In this document: one piece after another, positions 35,560 to 47,460 of the stretch
Position numbering within the stretch: the stretch's first letter is position 1
Layout of the letters: the number at the start of each line of letters is the position of its first letter
Origin: Globicephala melas
Taxonomy: Eukaryota; Chordata; Mammalia; Artiodactyla; Delphinidae
DNA: 64,000 bases
Direction: 5' to 3'
NCBI RefSeq assembly: GCF_963455315.2
Contig: NC_083317.1
Coordinates: forward strand, 40,387,792-40,451,791
The notes under the pieces: model-generated
Seen by the model: only the letters and a program-made list of their open reading frames with translations
Told to the model about the DNA's origin: nothing
Databases searched by the model: none
Program-made: the position numbers and the translations under genes

Positions 35560-37784
35560 CAGAAAATATTAGTCAAGAACTTAATAGATAGTGAGTATGG
35601 GTCACCCATGATTAGAAATTTGTTAAACACGCATACACACAAAAGAACAATTCACACATACATAAATAATATTAAGAAAGAAATTCATTCTCTCATCGTT
35701 ATAATGTAAGAACCTTTTTTGGTACTAACTGGAAAAAAATCAGTCTAAAGTAATGAAAATCTTTAACCTTGGAATATTTTTATGTGATTTTACTAATTTA
35801 TGGCCATACACCCACAACTTGAAGTAGGAGCTTCCAGATCCTTTCTAAGACTACTTATGGGCCTGCTACAATGAACAGATGAGATGTACTTATAGTTAGA
35901 GCTTTCCCTTGCCTGTATTAAATTCATTGCTAAAAATCTCAAAAAAAAGGTATATTCCCTTAAGTAATATGATGAATTCTGTTGATTATTCAAATGCTGA
36001 TAAAAGAAAAAACCTAGTTATCATACATAATATAATAAAAACCTCTGATCAAGGAATATAACCAGTAGAACACTAAGCACAAGTGTGTGGAGTGAGTGAG
36101 TGTGTTTCTGTGTGTGTGTCTCTCCATCATATTACCAACCAGTTGAGTGAAAGAAAAAGTTCACTGCCCTGAAGACTTTCTAGGGGGAAATCTTCCTGGA
36201 TGACAAGGCAGTATGCATCAATATTTGCTGTTACCTCTGTGGGAACACAATTCAACTCCCAAACTCCTTTTGTTTTATCATTTTTCCTTTCACTAGAGCC
36301 TTGGGTTCAGTCATCAGAGGAGGAAGAGAATAGAAGATGGCATGATAGAGATTAAAATTTGACTTCCACTCACATGCCATTGGCCAGGACTCTGTCACCT
36401 AGGAAAGGAGGCTGGGAAATGCAGTCTCGCTATCTGCAGGTTTGGTGAGCAGCTAACCATTCTGTGCCACATCACCTTTTGTTTTTTGTCATATTTGTGT
36501 AGCATCACATGGTACCTTCGAGTATTTTGTCCTACCGAAGTCTCACAAATGCTATTCTTTCCTTGGTATGTTTTACATTCACTTGCCTTTTATACTTCAA
36601 AAAATTTATTTAAAAAGAAAACCATCAAAACTGTAATTGGAAAGCCAAAGTGAAATATCCACAAATAGAACTTAACTATAAAAATACATGTACTAAAAAC
36701 AAAAAGTTATAAATGCTGAGGCATTATCAGTGCTTGCAGAAGCCTCTAAGCTGAGGTTGGTGTTTTCTTTGTTGAGAATGGGGATTATAAAAGGATAGAA
36801 AGAGGCACAGTGTATATTTGACCAATATCAAAAATTATTCTTTTCTGTTTTATTATAATTGTAAATTCTATTTGTTCTTGATTGTAATATTGTCAAAGTT
36901 GTTCTTATTTTCTGAGCATTTGATTAATATATCATTTTCAAACTTTCAGTGCAATTTTGTTGTAAGTACAGTTTTTTCAATCATACCTTGTTTTTCAAAA
37001 ATCTAATTATTCTTTTAATAGAAGACTTTTATAAATTATAATAACAGATATATTTGAACTTACTCCTGCCATCTTATGTTTTGTCTTTTGCAGTGCTGTT
37101 TTCCTTTTCTTTTTTTGTTCCTTTCTTTTTTTGTTTGATTGGATTTCTTTTACTAAATTTCTTTTTTATTAGTGGCATTGGAAGTTACACATCCAATTCC
37201 TGTCTTTTTGTTTGTTTGTTTGCTTGTTTATATACAAATTTATATTTTTAGCAATATCTATAGTTAATTATAGCAACATCTGAAAGTTATAATTTTAGCA
37301 ATATCTAGGATTAATCTTAGCACTAATTAATCTTAGCATTAATCTTAGTTTTAGGTTTTATTTACTTTGGTTTTTACCCCAACCCTTTATCCCAATGTCT
37401 AAATGTTAGTATCATCAGGAATTTTAATGACCACATTCTTCACTCTTTTAAAGCATTATATATCAATAGTATTAAGACTTAACTGTATATTTGTGTGTTG
37501 CCCTTTCTTGTATATCACGTTTTCTGTTCTCTTATATTTAACATTTTTTTATATCTAACATTTTTCTATTATGATTCTCATGTAATTATCTCAGAGAGGT
37601 TCTGTGGGTGGTAACTTTTGACCTTTGCAAGTCAGAACATTTGTTTATTTTGACCTCACATTTAAATTCTAGTTTGGAGGAGTGTATACTTGTGTTTTTG
37701 AAATAGTTCATACTCAGCATTTGGAAGGTATTTCTGGAGTGTTTTCCAACACCACCAATTTTTCCAGTGCTCACACTGACTGGG
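35560..37784. other. intergenic, no gene recognised
   Basis: AT-rich with a TG-rich stretch at about 36084-36120. At 37245-37355 short blocks (tagcaatatct, taatcttagca) recur several times in a locally duplicated cluster. No coding signal. Confidence 0.5.
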
Positions 37785-38095
37785 TATCCTACAAAGTTAA
37801 CTCAATTCTGATACTATCTACTTGGAGATAGCATTAGATCTGACCAGTTAAGGGCTCCATCCCATAAGACTGCCCTCATGTCAGAAGCCAATCACAGTCC
37901 AGGTCGTCTGTCACTTGTGTTTCTGACTGACCAACCTAACCGTATATCAAATGTTCCCATGCCCCCCTCCTCAGTTCTATTAATTTGCTAGAGCAGTTCA
38001 CAGAACTCAGAGAAACATTTTCCATTTAATTATAAAGGATACTATAAAGAATATAGACGAATAGCTGGATAAAGAGGTACATAGGCAAGGTCCCT
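37785..38095. repeat. old interspersed repeat next to ERV pol
   Basis: Blocks taatttgctagagcagttca, cagaactcagagaaacattt, taattataaaggatactata and ataggcaaggtccct are ordered like a common mammalian repeat that I recall but cannot name. It ends where retroviral pol similarity begins (about 38096). Confidence 0.45.
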
Positions 38096-40462
38096 CATGA
38101 CTGCTTAATGCTGATAGACCACCTTCTGACCCTTTATGGTGATCTATAGGGAATTCCTTTGGGTAACACTGGTTTCATCATGGTTCACTGATGGTTCTTA
38201 TTTAAAAACTGACAATGGCAAATGTAGTGCTGGGTATGCTATTACAACTCCTGTTTTTTTTCATTTTTTTTTAATTGAAGTATAATTGATTTACAATGTT
38301 GTGTCAGTCTCTGCTGTACAGCAAAGTGATTCAGTTATACACATAGAGACATTCTTTTTTTTAAATATTCTTTTCCATTATGGTTTATCCTAGGAGATTG
38401 GATATAGTTCCCTGTGTTATACAGTAGGACCTTGTTGGTTATTAATTCTAGATGTAATAGTTGGCATCTACCAACCCCAAACTCCCAGTCCATCCCTCTC
38501 CCTCCTCCTCTCCCCCTTGGCAACCACAAGTCTGACCTCTATGTCTGTGAGTGTGTTTCTGTTTTGTAGATAGGTTCATTTGTTGCAACTCCTTATGATG
38601 CTGTTGAGGTAGTATCTTTACCTATGGCTATTTCCGTCCGACAGGCTGAATTATAAGCTCTTAGATAAGCTTGTACTTTAGCCAAGGACAAAACTGCCAA
38701 TATTTATACTGATAGAAGGTACACTTTCAGAGTAGCTCAAGATTTTGGAATGTCAAGGAAGCAACATGGCTTCCTTTACTTCCAGTAGAAATAAAGTTTA
38801 AAATGGCCCCTATGTTCAGGAATTATTGGTTGTAGTACTATTACCTACTGCTTTGGCTATTATTAAGATTCTGGGGCATTGTAAACTTGACTCACTGGAA
38901 GCTAAGGGAAATCACTCACCTTGCTGGCATTTTTGCAAGGAATGCTGCTGTTAAAGAGACCAGAAACAGCCAAATCTCTGTCATGGTTCAAAGGCATATT
39001 TCCCCAAATGATAACTTAGAAAAACTGGCTAGAAAAGCCCAATAGTTGGCCTCAGAAAAAGAAAAACAAGATTGGAAATCAACAACTGTTAGTTTGATTA
39101 AAAGAGAAAGCTCTGGTTTGGACCAAATAACAACCCAGTCTCACTGGAGACTCAAATTCCCAGTCCTAACCACTGTACATGCATTAAATCATTGATCTAT
39201 TGACAAAATGATAGCTTTCATGAATAATGTTGGTGGGGAAACATTAACAAGGCCGCAAAAATACCTACCTTTCTTATCCCACTTGTCCAAAATACAACCC
39301 AGGGAAGCCTGTTCATACTGCTCCTGGACATTTTAAACTGCCTAACAGACCATTTGAAGTCTGGCAAATGGATTTCATACAACTTCCTCTGTCTCATGGA
39401 TATAAATCTGTTTTAGGCTTGGTCTGTATGTTTTCACATTGGACTGAAGCCTTCTTTTGCAGACAGGCTACTGTTTCTTCTAAAGCCCTTTTGGAAAAGA
39501 TTATCCTTACCTGGGGAACTCCTCTTGAACTTTTGAAGAACCTATCTTGCTGGACAGGTACTTCAAAAAGTCTATGCCGTTTGGTCAGTTTTACAATACT
39601 CTCACTATGCTTACCACCCTCAATCCTATGTTGAACACACTAATGGCATTATTAAGACCCAGTGATAAAATTTGTAGAGGCTCTCCAAAAACCTTGACCA
39701 AAATTGTTGCTGCAGTCCTTCTAAATCTCAGATTCACCCCTTTTGGAACACATTAACTCTCACCCTTTGAGATAGTCACAGGATTCCCACTGCACTTGGC
39801 TCCTGCTTCTTTTGACCTACAATTCATAGAAGGAGATAAAAGGAGAGATACTCCAATATTACAAAGGCCTGATTGCTTCTGTTAAAAATAACATGTTTTG
39901 GTAGAGCAGTCTTTTCACGGTGTGCTCTCAGGAGATGAAGACCTTAAGCATCACACCTCGCAACATGGAGATTTCATCTATTGGAAAAGGCACCTCCAGA
40001 AGAACTCTCTTCAACCTCACTATAGAGGCTTCCATCAGATACTGCCAGACTCCAAGGAATAGACTCTTGGATTTATGTAATGCACCTAAAGAAAGCACTG
40101 AACTCTGACTGAACGTGCACATAATCTGGTGACTGAAAGTAGATTTTCTAGAATAGAAGCAGAGGAAATCTGATTCAACAGCTTTCCAAAGTTATCCGGA
40201 TCAGACCTCACCAATGTCTATGAGCTTGATAACATATGGATTTTAGATAAAAAGTGCCTGAGAGATCTCCCTCCTACCCCTCCTTGTTACTCAAATGTGA
40301 TTTTAATTGGTTTTCAACCTGTGCACTTTCCTTCATATGTGGGACACTACATCCAGGAAAGGTCCTTCCTGGCACTAAGGAAGAGAAAGCCACTAAAACT
40401 ATAAAAACCTGATGCTTGATCATCAATGCTTTCAGAGCAAGATCTTGATCAAAAGGGGGAAA
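38096..40462 (+). mobile_element. class I (gamma-like) endogenous retrovirus, pol remnant
   Basis: Broken provirus in plus orientation. An RNase H block is seen at about 38160-38255 with the conserved WFTDGS motif, resuming at 38586 after a nested L1. A second RNase H block lies near 38700-38760, and the integrase core at about 39330-39760. Frames are disrupted by many stops and shifts; the longest piece is 88 codons (39368-39634). A polypurine tract (aaaaggggga, 40451-40460) directly precedes the 3' LTR. Gag, protease, most of the reverse transcriptase and any env are absent: only about 300 bases separate the integrase region from the polypurine tract. Gamma-like assignment is from the general look of the RNase H and integrase parts. 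No coding capacity remains. Confidence 0.85.
38253..38585 (-). mobile_element. L1 3' end nested in the ERV pol
   Basis: Antisense L1 3'UTR starting with a T-rich tail, then aattgaagtataattgattt and a CT-rich tract, ending tagataggttcatttg. Target duplication caactcct at 38245-38252 and 38586-38593 lies inside the RNase H coding part, so the L1 arrived after the provirus. Confidence 0.92.
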
Positions 40463-40803
40463 TGTTTAAAATTAATAAATAGAAACCTCAATTAAATAGA
40501 GTCTGGAGAATAGAAGCGGGGAGCTCTCACACCCTGTGACAATAGAAGATCCCAACACGGGGGAAGAAAGTCTACTCTTCTCTCCTGGCAAGGGCTCAGC
40601 CAATGAAAAGACATAGATTCTTTGTTTACTATGGCCCTTACAACTTCCTTTCCCTCTCTATAGAAGCATTCTCCTTCCCTTGCCCTGTGGGGACTTGTAT
40701 GTGACTTGCCATGGTTGCAGAGCCCAAACTGCAATTCTCTGCTGATCCTGAATGAACTCTTCTTTCCTGGAGAAATATCTGGCAGCCTATTTGTTTTCCG
40801 TCA
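40463..40803 (+). repeat. 3' LTR of the ERV1 provirus
   Basis: Starts TG right after the polypurine tract and ends in CA (gttttccgtca). It is homologous over its whole length to the reverse-oriented LTR at 44452-44790 (shared blocks: agagtctggagaatagaag against its counterpart, ggagaaatatctggcag). The TATA box and polyadenylation signal seen in that copy are decayed here (tctatagaag and gaatgaac), so this copy is probably inert. Confidence 0.85.
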
Positions 40804-40885
40804 ACTCCTCCCTATTTCCCAAAAGAAGGAAGACTTTACTTGGGTGATGTATTAGAGTTCTCCAAAGAAACAGAACCAGTAGGAT

Positions 40886-40940
40886 GGATAGATAGACAGA
40901 TAGACAGGTAGATAGATATAGATATAGATGCAGGTAAATA
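40886..40940. repeat. (GATA)n microsatellite
   Basis: Interrupted GATA/GACA tetranucleotides followed by ATAGAT units, inside the LTR-like element. Confidence 0.85.
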
Positions 40941-41015
40941 AATATAGATGTTTATCTGTAACTATATATCTTACCAATACATATTATATGTATATTATAT
41001 ATGAAGAGATTTATT

Positions 41016-41236
41016 TATTATTATTTCTTTTAATATTTATTTATTTATTTGGTTATGCTGGGTCTTAGTTGCAGCTCGCTGGCTCCTTAGTTGTGGCACA
41101 TAGGCTCCTTAGTTGTGGCATGTGAACTCTTAGTTGTGGCATGCATGTGGGATCTAGTTCCCTGACCAGGGATTGAACCTGGGTTCCCTGCACTGGGAGT
41201 GTGGAGTCTTAACCACTGCACCACCAGAGAAGTCCC
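41016..41236 (-). repeat. older cetartiodactyl tRNA-derived SINE, reverse orientation
   Basis: Reverse complement of a CHR-like SINE: an A/T-rich tail, three copies of a cttagttgtggca motif, then ctgaccagggattgaacctg, and the tRNA-like head at accactgcaccaccagagaa. Perfect target duplication tgaagagatttatt at 41002-41015 and 41237-41250. Confidence 0.93.
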
Positions 41237-42131
41237 TGAAGAGATTTATTGTAAGGAATTTTCTCATGCCACTATGGAGGCTGACAAGTTCCAAGAACTG
41301 TAGTCAGCAAGCTGGAGACCTAAGGGACACCCTAGACAGCCAATGTTGTAGTTCCAGACCAAATATTTGCAGGCTTGAGACCCAGGAAAAACCCATGCCT
41401 CAGCCCAAGGCAGTCAAGCAAGAGGAGATTCCTTGTCAGTTAAAGGAGTATTAGCCTCTTGTTCTATTCATGCCTTCGACCGATTGGATAGGAGGACAAT
41501 ATGTTTTACTCATTCTACTGATTCAAATGTTAATCTCCTCCAAAAAACATTCTCACAGACAAATCCAGAATAATGTTTAACTAAATATCTGGGCACCCCA
41601 TGGCGCAGTCAAGTTGGCACATAAAACTGATCATCACAAGCCCACCCCTTGTCAATGTGGCACCCATATTCATCTCATTAAACAATACTCAAATGAAAAC
41701 AATATTAAGACCAAAGTTCCATCTAACATGATACAACTATCCTGTGTACAACTGAAAATGTACCAACCCCTTCCCTAGAAGAGGAGATAAAATCCTTCAG
41801 TGATGTTTACTCTTCTTCTTGATATCCTATACTTTCAATACTATGATGTAAAATTAACAGTACTTAAATACTGCAATATAAACTCAATACGCCTGTGTTA
41901 TAAGGTAATAGGAGAGGTAAGAAGACAAAGACATATAGATACAGATAGAGATATATAGATACACAAATGTATTCATAGCAGAATAAGGAGGAAATGCTCA
42001 ATGACAGTTACAGTCCTTATATCTATAATTGGTCATGTGGTTGTAGTTGGTAGTTTTACTTTTCTTTCACTACCCATTCTATATTCCTTTTGCCTTTAGC
42101 AAGCACCTTGCCTTGTCATGTATCTTTACCT

Positions 42132-42142
42132 GGGGGGGGGGG
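42132..42142. repeat. poly-G run
   Basis: Eleven G in a row. Confidence 0.9.
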
Positions 42143-42299
42143 TGATCCAAACCTTGATTCCTGAAGGCTCTGAGCCATTGGTAGTCCTTCCTGGATTGAG
42201 TTGTGGTAGTTTTCCATTGATTTTAATCACAAGTGTGGTAATACTAAGAGACGCTAAGAGATCTGTGTATTCCACACATATTCTTCATTACCTCCATTG

Positions 42300-42720
42300 T
42301 GGAGCAGCAGTCCAATTTCCCCTGGGTAGTCAGGATCGGTCTCTCCAGTCAGCGCAGTAACTACCTTCTAGGCCTACTGATTCAGAGGCATGAGGAGTCC
42401 AAAGTGGCGGGGTGGCAGTCTTAACTTGCAGTTCAATCGAAAATCATTGCTGTGTCTCAGTGTGGAAGCATTCCTCCCTTTGGAACTAAGACCTCTAGGC
42501 CAGCAGAACATAAAGTCATGAGAACAGGAAGCACAAATTTTGCTAGTGATCACTAGGGGTAATAGAGACTGGTGCCACTCGCATTTTCACCTCATGATTC
42601 CTGTACACCAGCTATGGGAGAAGTAGCACCGTATATCGGATGTTGATTCAGACTATATACAGCCTTCTGGAGAATCTTGCCCCCACCCTGCAAGGTATAG
42701 CTGGCCTTATTAGCCATTTA
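42300..42720. repeat. unclassified old repeat, related to one at 27.2 kb
   Basis: Shares ordered blocks with the 27.2-kb copy and contains ggaactaagacctctaggcc and gcacaaattttgctagtgat. The family is not known to me. Confidence 0.4.
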
Positions 42721-42888
42721 CCCTGATAATTACTCAGAAACAACATCTCCTATTCTTCATATTTGTTCTTGAGCTTGCTGTTTTTCTGGTTCTGCTGTGA
42801 ATTCAGCAGTGGTTTTCTTCAGGATGTGGTTTTCTTCAAAGCATTTGAGCTTTTGTTTTTCTAGCTGTGTCACTTCTCAATCAGTCTA

Positions 42889-43115
42889 CAGTTGACCCTT
42901 GAACAACTCAGGAATTAGGGACACAGACCCCACCACCACGCAGTCAAAAATCCAAGTATAACTTTACAGTTGGCTCTCATATCTGAGTTTCCACATTCTT
43001 GAATTCAACCAACCGAGGATTGGATTGTGTAGTGCTGTAGTATGTATTTAGTGATAAAAATCCATGTATAAGTGGCCCTACACAGTTCAAACCTGTGTTG
43101 CTCAAGGGTTAACTG
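42889..43115. repeat. MER2-like Tigger DNA transposon
   Basis: Terminal inverted repeats: cagttgacccttgaacaac at the left and gttgctcaagggttaactg at the right, with a TA just before the left end. The internal part is short, as in a non-autonomous TcMar-Tigger element. Confidence 0.85.
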
Positions 43116-43435
43116 TGTTTTTCCAACATCTATACAGTTAATTGTCCCATACAATCAATTTTTCCATCATCCAGGAATTCCTCAAGAAGTCTTATGCATT
43201 CATGAACCTTTTCTTATTTTATGATGCTACTATGAATTTCTTCGCAGAATTTAAGGGATTTGAGGCATAAAGGGAAGGAAGTGCATGTGTCTGACCTGTC
43301 TATCCAGTCTCTGGCTTTGATGTTCAAACGTAGCATATTGAGATCAGAAGCAAAAGGCTTCTGGTTAAAATTGGTGGATTAGCATGTATTTATCTCCTTT
43401 ATCTCATAAAACTTCACTAAAATAAAAATACATGA

Positions 43436-43484
43436 ATTACAAATATATGTATGTATATGTGTGTGTATGTGTGTGTGTATTTAA
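43436..43484. repeat. (TATG)n/(TG)n microsatellite
   Basis: Alternating purine-pyrimidine tract, TATG units then TG units. Confidence 0.85.
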
Positions 43485-43889
43485 AACTTAAGGACAAATG
43501 AAATGGAAAAGGACACATAATGTATGAGAAATTTCCTGAACCTTCAAAACATAAAGTGTAGTTGGGTAGGTAATAAGTGACTGAGTGGCACAAGTACACA
43601 GAGCCAGTCAATTCACTCTACAGAGACCCCCAGGGGCTCAGCACTTGCAGGCTGCAAGGAAGCTCTTGGCATGCTCCAGGCCCACTTCCTTAGACCATAC
43701 CAGTAGGCAACTATTTCTCCATTCACATCCACACCCCTAACCAAGCAAGGGATCAGAAGCTTATTCTCTGGATAATTTGAACCAGAGAAGCTCCAGGTTC
43801 AGGAAAGCCAGTGAATAAAGGGTTGCAATGAGGCACAGGGCTAACAACATGGGATTAAAAGAATTATTACATATTGAACCATAAGCTCC

Positions 43890-44391
43890 TGTATTAATTT
43901 CCTCACACTGCTGTAACAAAGTACCACAAACCACAAATTTGGTGGCTTAAACAACATAAATGTATTGTCTCACAGTTCTACAGGCTAAAAGTCTGAGATC
44001 AAGGTGTAGGCAGGATTGGTTCCTTCTGAGGGCTGTGAGGAAGCACCTGTTCTATGTTCTATGTACCTGTTCTATGACCTGTTCTCCTAGCTTCCTATGG
44101 TTTGCTGGCAATCTCTGATATTCCTTGGCTTCTGCCACATCACCTAGAGCTCTACCTTTAGCATGGAATTCTCCCTGTTTTATGTGTGTGTGTGTGTGTG
44201 TGTGTGTCTGTGTCCAAATTTCCCCTCTCACAGGCACTAGTCCTATTGGATTAGGGGCCCATCCTATTCCAATATAACTAATTACACCTGCAATAATCCT
44301 TTTTCCAAATAAGGTCATATTCTGAGGTATTGGTGGGTTAGGACTTCAAGTTACAAATTTGGTGGGGGAGGACACAATTCAACTCATAATA
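43890..44391 (+). repeat. MLT1-like MaLR solo LTR
   Basis: Starts tgtattaatttcctcacact and continues with taacaaagtaccacaaacca, ggcttaaacaacataaatgt, agatcaaggtgtaggcagga, gtgtccaaatttcccctctc and ccaaataaggtcatattctg. It ends in acacaattcaactcataata. The full layout of an MLT1-class LTR is present. A (TG)n tract at 44179-44206 has expanded inside it, and a ctgttctatg duplication lies at 44050-44080. Confidence 0.82.
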
Positions 44392-44451
44392 GCTCTCTTA
44401 TTCATCCTGTTCTCAGAATTCCAGTAATTGGGCATATTATTCACATTCTTG

Positions 44452-44790
44452 TGTTGACTAAACAAATAGACTGCCAGATATTTCTCCAGCAAAGATGGGT
44501 TTATTCAGGATCAGCAGAGAATTGCAACTTGCGGTCTGCAACCATGGCCATGTGTAGGCAAGCCATGGGCAAGTCCCCACATGGGGGAAAGCTTTTATAA
44601 AGGGGAAAAGGAAGTTGAGAGGGCTATCATAAACAGACCCATGGCTTTTCATTGGCTGAGTCCTTGCCAGGAAAGAATAGGAGTCTTTCATCCTCCTGTT
44701 GGGTTCTGCCATCATCACAGGGCATGAGAGCTCCCCCTTCTGGTCTCCAGACTCTATTTGATTGAGGTTTCTGTTTATTACTTTTCTACA
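44452..44790 (-). repeat. ERV1 solo LTR, reverse orientation
   Basis: Same LTR family as 40463-40803, opposite direction. On the minus strand it starts TGTAGAAAAG and ends AGTCAACA. It keeps a TATA box (TATAAAAG, minus strand of 44592-44599) and an AATAAA signal (minus strand of 44500-44505). No internal retroviral sequence adjoins, so it is a solo LTR left by recombination. The flanking 4-mers (caaa and caag) agree only in part. Confidence 0.85.
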
Positions 44791-45084
44791 TTTGTCCCTG
44801 TGAGTTTGAAGAAACTGAATGCACTTAGATAAAAGATTTTCAGCAACTTACTTCTGGAGTTCTTCAAAAATTGTGTTTTATTTCTGATTACCTGTTGCCT
44901 GGTCCCATTCATGCACATAGGGATTCCAATCAGCTATTTAGTTCTTAAATATGAATCAGCATCTATGAATCACTAGATACTTAAATAATGCTTCCAATAA
45001 GGAAGAGACAGATTAAAATTAAACAGTCAGAAATAGAGGAGCCTGGAGGAAATAGAGACAGTGCAGGAGCAGAAGAAAGCTTTT

Positions 45085-45260
45085 AAAAAATTACAGTTGT
45101 CACAGAGATAAAAGAAAATTCTGCAATCATAAACCTAAAATGGGATGCTATGAAAAGGAAGTGTTCAGAAAACAAGAAAGAGGTCTTAGAAATCAAAAGC
45201 AGGATGGAATAAATGAAGGAGAGTAGATGATCAAAGAAATAATATAAATATAATACAAAA
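45085..45260 (+). mobile_element. old L1 5'-part fragment, sense
   Basis: Blocks cacagagataaaagaaaatt, aaacaagaaagaggtcttag and aaatcaaaagcaggatgg resemble the region upstream of or in ORF1 of old L1 elements. Confidence 0.45.
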
Positions 45261-45264
45261 TAAT

Positions 45265-46435
45265 ATATATTCCATTTGTTTCCCTGGAGACCTTCCTTCC
45301 CAGCCCTTTTTTTCCTTTTGCTCCAATATGAACCTGTTTTTCTGTAGATTCAATACAGTGGTACACTTAAAAATGTGGATTAACGACTACACAGATTAAG
45401 ACATGAATTTGCTACTTATAACTCTTGTGATCTCACAGTGAGTTGATAATATTTTGTGTTAGTCAAAGGAAGGTAATAGCATTAAGAATCCACAAGGGGA
45501 GATGACGAAGAAGCATTAGAGGAGAAAGAAGGAAATCAGGAAAGAAAGATTAAGGACAGATGGCCCTTGGTAACAGGGAAGGATTGCACCTTAATTGTTT
45601 TGTGTCACTACTATACTAAGTAGTAAAGAAACTGCTGTTGCGTCAGCAAGCAAAGTGATGTTAGGTGATCCCCCAGTAGGAAAAGAGTATTCAGAAGAGT
45701 GTACATTCCACAATAGCAACCTTCATGGAGAGGAACAGAATTAAATGACAAATGATTACCAGACATGGAGTTCCAATCCTGATCTAATGCTGGTTTTCTG
45801 AAATAGGAAATTAAGGTATTAGATAGAAAAACTACCTGATATTTTATGACATTTGTTTTATTCTCATTAACTGACAGATTAGGAAACACCCACAAGGTTT
45901 TAGCAGTTATTAGATTTATGTTTGTTATAGGTATTATTGAAGCATTGTGGACTAGTACTTACAACTACTGTAAAAAACTAGAAAAAGTTTAGGCTATTTA
46001 TAGAGTACAGGGATACTAGTCATAGCTTTGAAAATGACTCCCCATTACATACTTAGTAATGAATAACTTGGGGAGAAGAATAATGACTTCACTTTGTAAA
46101 TATGCAACTAAATTTTATAAAGATAAGTTTTAAAGAATTCAAAAAGATGTTTTAAAATATTTGTTCAGCAATTAAAATTCTTTAATATTCTCATTAATAA
46201 GGTCGATGAATTATGTGCTATTGCTGTTCTTTACAGTTAGGATATAACTACTGTGGGAGCAAGTTTCAATAAAAGTCTAATTCATATTTTGTGTGTGTGA
46301 CACAGATAATGTGCTTGTTGTAAGTCAACATATGGGAGTATATAAAACAAGGCAAATATTGCCCCCCGACCCCATTCAGTATCACCATGTCAGTAATCTT
46401 AACCATTTAGTGTGTGTTTTTTACCACATACAAAT
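45265..46435. other. intergenic, no gene recognised
   Basis: Unique-looking AT-rich DNA; a 94-codon minus-strand frame (45611-45895) shows no family resemblance. Confidence 0.5.
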
Positions 46436-46439
46436 GTAT

Positions 46440-46765
46440 TGTACTTTGCATAGCACTGTTCTTTTATTTTTCCTCAAAACAATATATATATTTATAAATG
46501 TATATATAGAGAAACTTAACAATCTTGTAGGTGTCTCTTTTAATCCACGCTTTTAGGGCACTTGAATAACTCCATAATATTGATGTGTCATAATTTTTGG
46601 ACCATTGCACTTTTGCTGGACATTCACAGTATTTGCATTTTTTTACGATTATAATATTAAAATGAACTTCTTTTTACATATATCTTTATATATTGGCCAT
46701 TTTGTTTCTGATATATTCATAAAAGTAGAATTTGTTAGATTAAAAGGAATACATAAATTATTACT
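46440..46765 (-). mobile_element. possible old LINE fragment, reverse orientation
   Basis: Blocks ttttggaccattgcactttt, aaaatgaacttctttttaca and gattaaaaggaatac suggest the 3' part of an old L1 in reverse. Weak. Confidence 0.35.
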
Positions 46766-47329
46766 ATTACTATTGAATATGTACTACATGAGCATTCTAA
46801 GAAAAAAATTTTTAAAAATCAATGTGTTCTATTACATACTGATTCCTTGTATGCTTAAACAGAAGAGGTTGTAGAATCTGTCATTTAATATACATACCAG
46901 CTCAGGGGTTTGGATTATGATCATCATTAATTAATGTCTAATTGATTAGGTACACCAGTGACTATCTTGATATTCAGTATTCAGTGAAGCTCTTGATGTA
47001 TCATGGGCATTGCAGTAAAATGTGTGGCAGGTTCTTATTTACATTGGTCAATCCCATTGTTTAATAGAATTTAATCTGGAAATTGATAGTTTCTGTATAA
47101 CATATACTACCAGATTTTCAAAGGATATGCACACCATTTAATTTGGAAATTTTCAAATTTTATTGCTCTTCCTGTACAGAATAAGACTTGGAGAGTGAAG
47201 ATGAAACCAATGATAACTATTTTGTTGGTAATTTACTAGTCTTACAAGGAATGCTTAAAGAAGTTGGCTAGATAAGACAACAATATATGCCCTCCCGCTC
47301 TTCTGCCCCCATCACTGTGTTAGCGACAA

Positions 47330-47460
47330 TAAATCATCTTTATTTTCTCTGATGTAGAGTAGATGTGATGGAGTGGCTAGAGTTAGCCACTAGAGTAGCA
47401 TGGCTGGAGTAGCGTCAAGCACATGATAAGAACTCAGTAAGTACTAGTTGATTGCATATT
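47330..47460 (+). repeat. L2/MIR-type 3' end relic
   Basis: Ends with cgtcaagcacatgataagaa and ctcagtaagtactagttgat, the usual L2/MIR terminal pattern. Confidence 0.5.

Larger units (their letters stand above)
40849..41638 (+). repeat. LTR-like element interrupted by a SINE
   Basis: Starts tgtattagagttctccaaag and includes an internal (GATA)n tract. It continues after the SINE with tttattgtaaggaattttct, agctggagacctaagggaca and caatatgttttactcattct, and ends in tgatcatcacaa. The order matches an old mammalian LTR; I take it as MaLR-like without naming the subfamily. Confidence 0.6.

Noticed and set aside
39368..39756. 88- and 69-codon frames as functional integrase
   Set aside because: Short frame-disrupted pieces of a dead provirus; the catalytic region is broken across frames.
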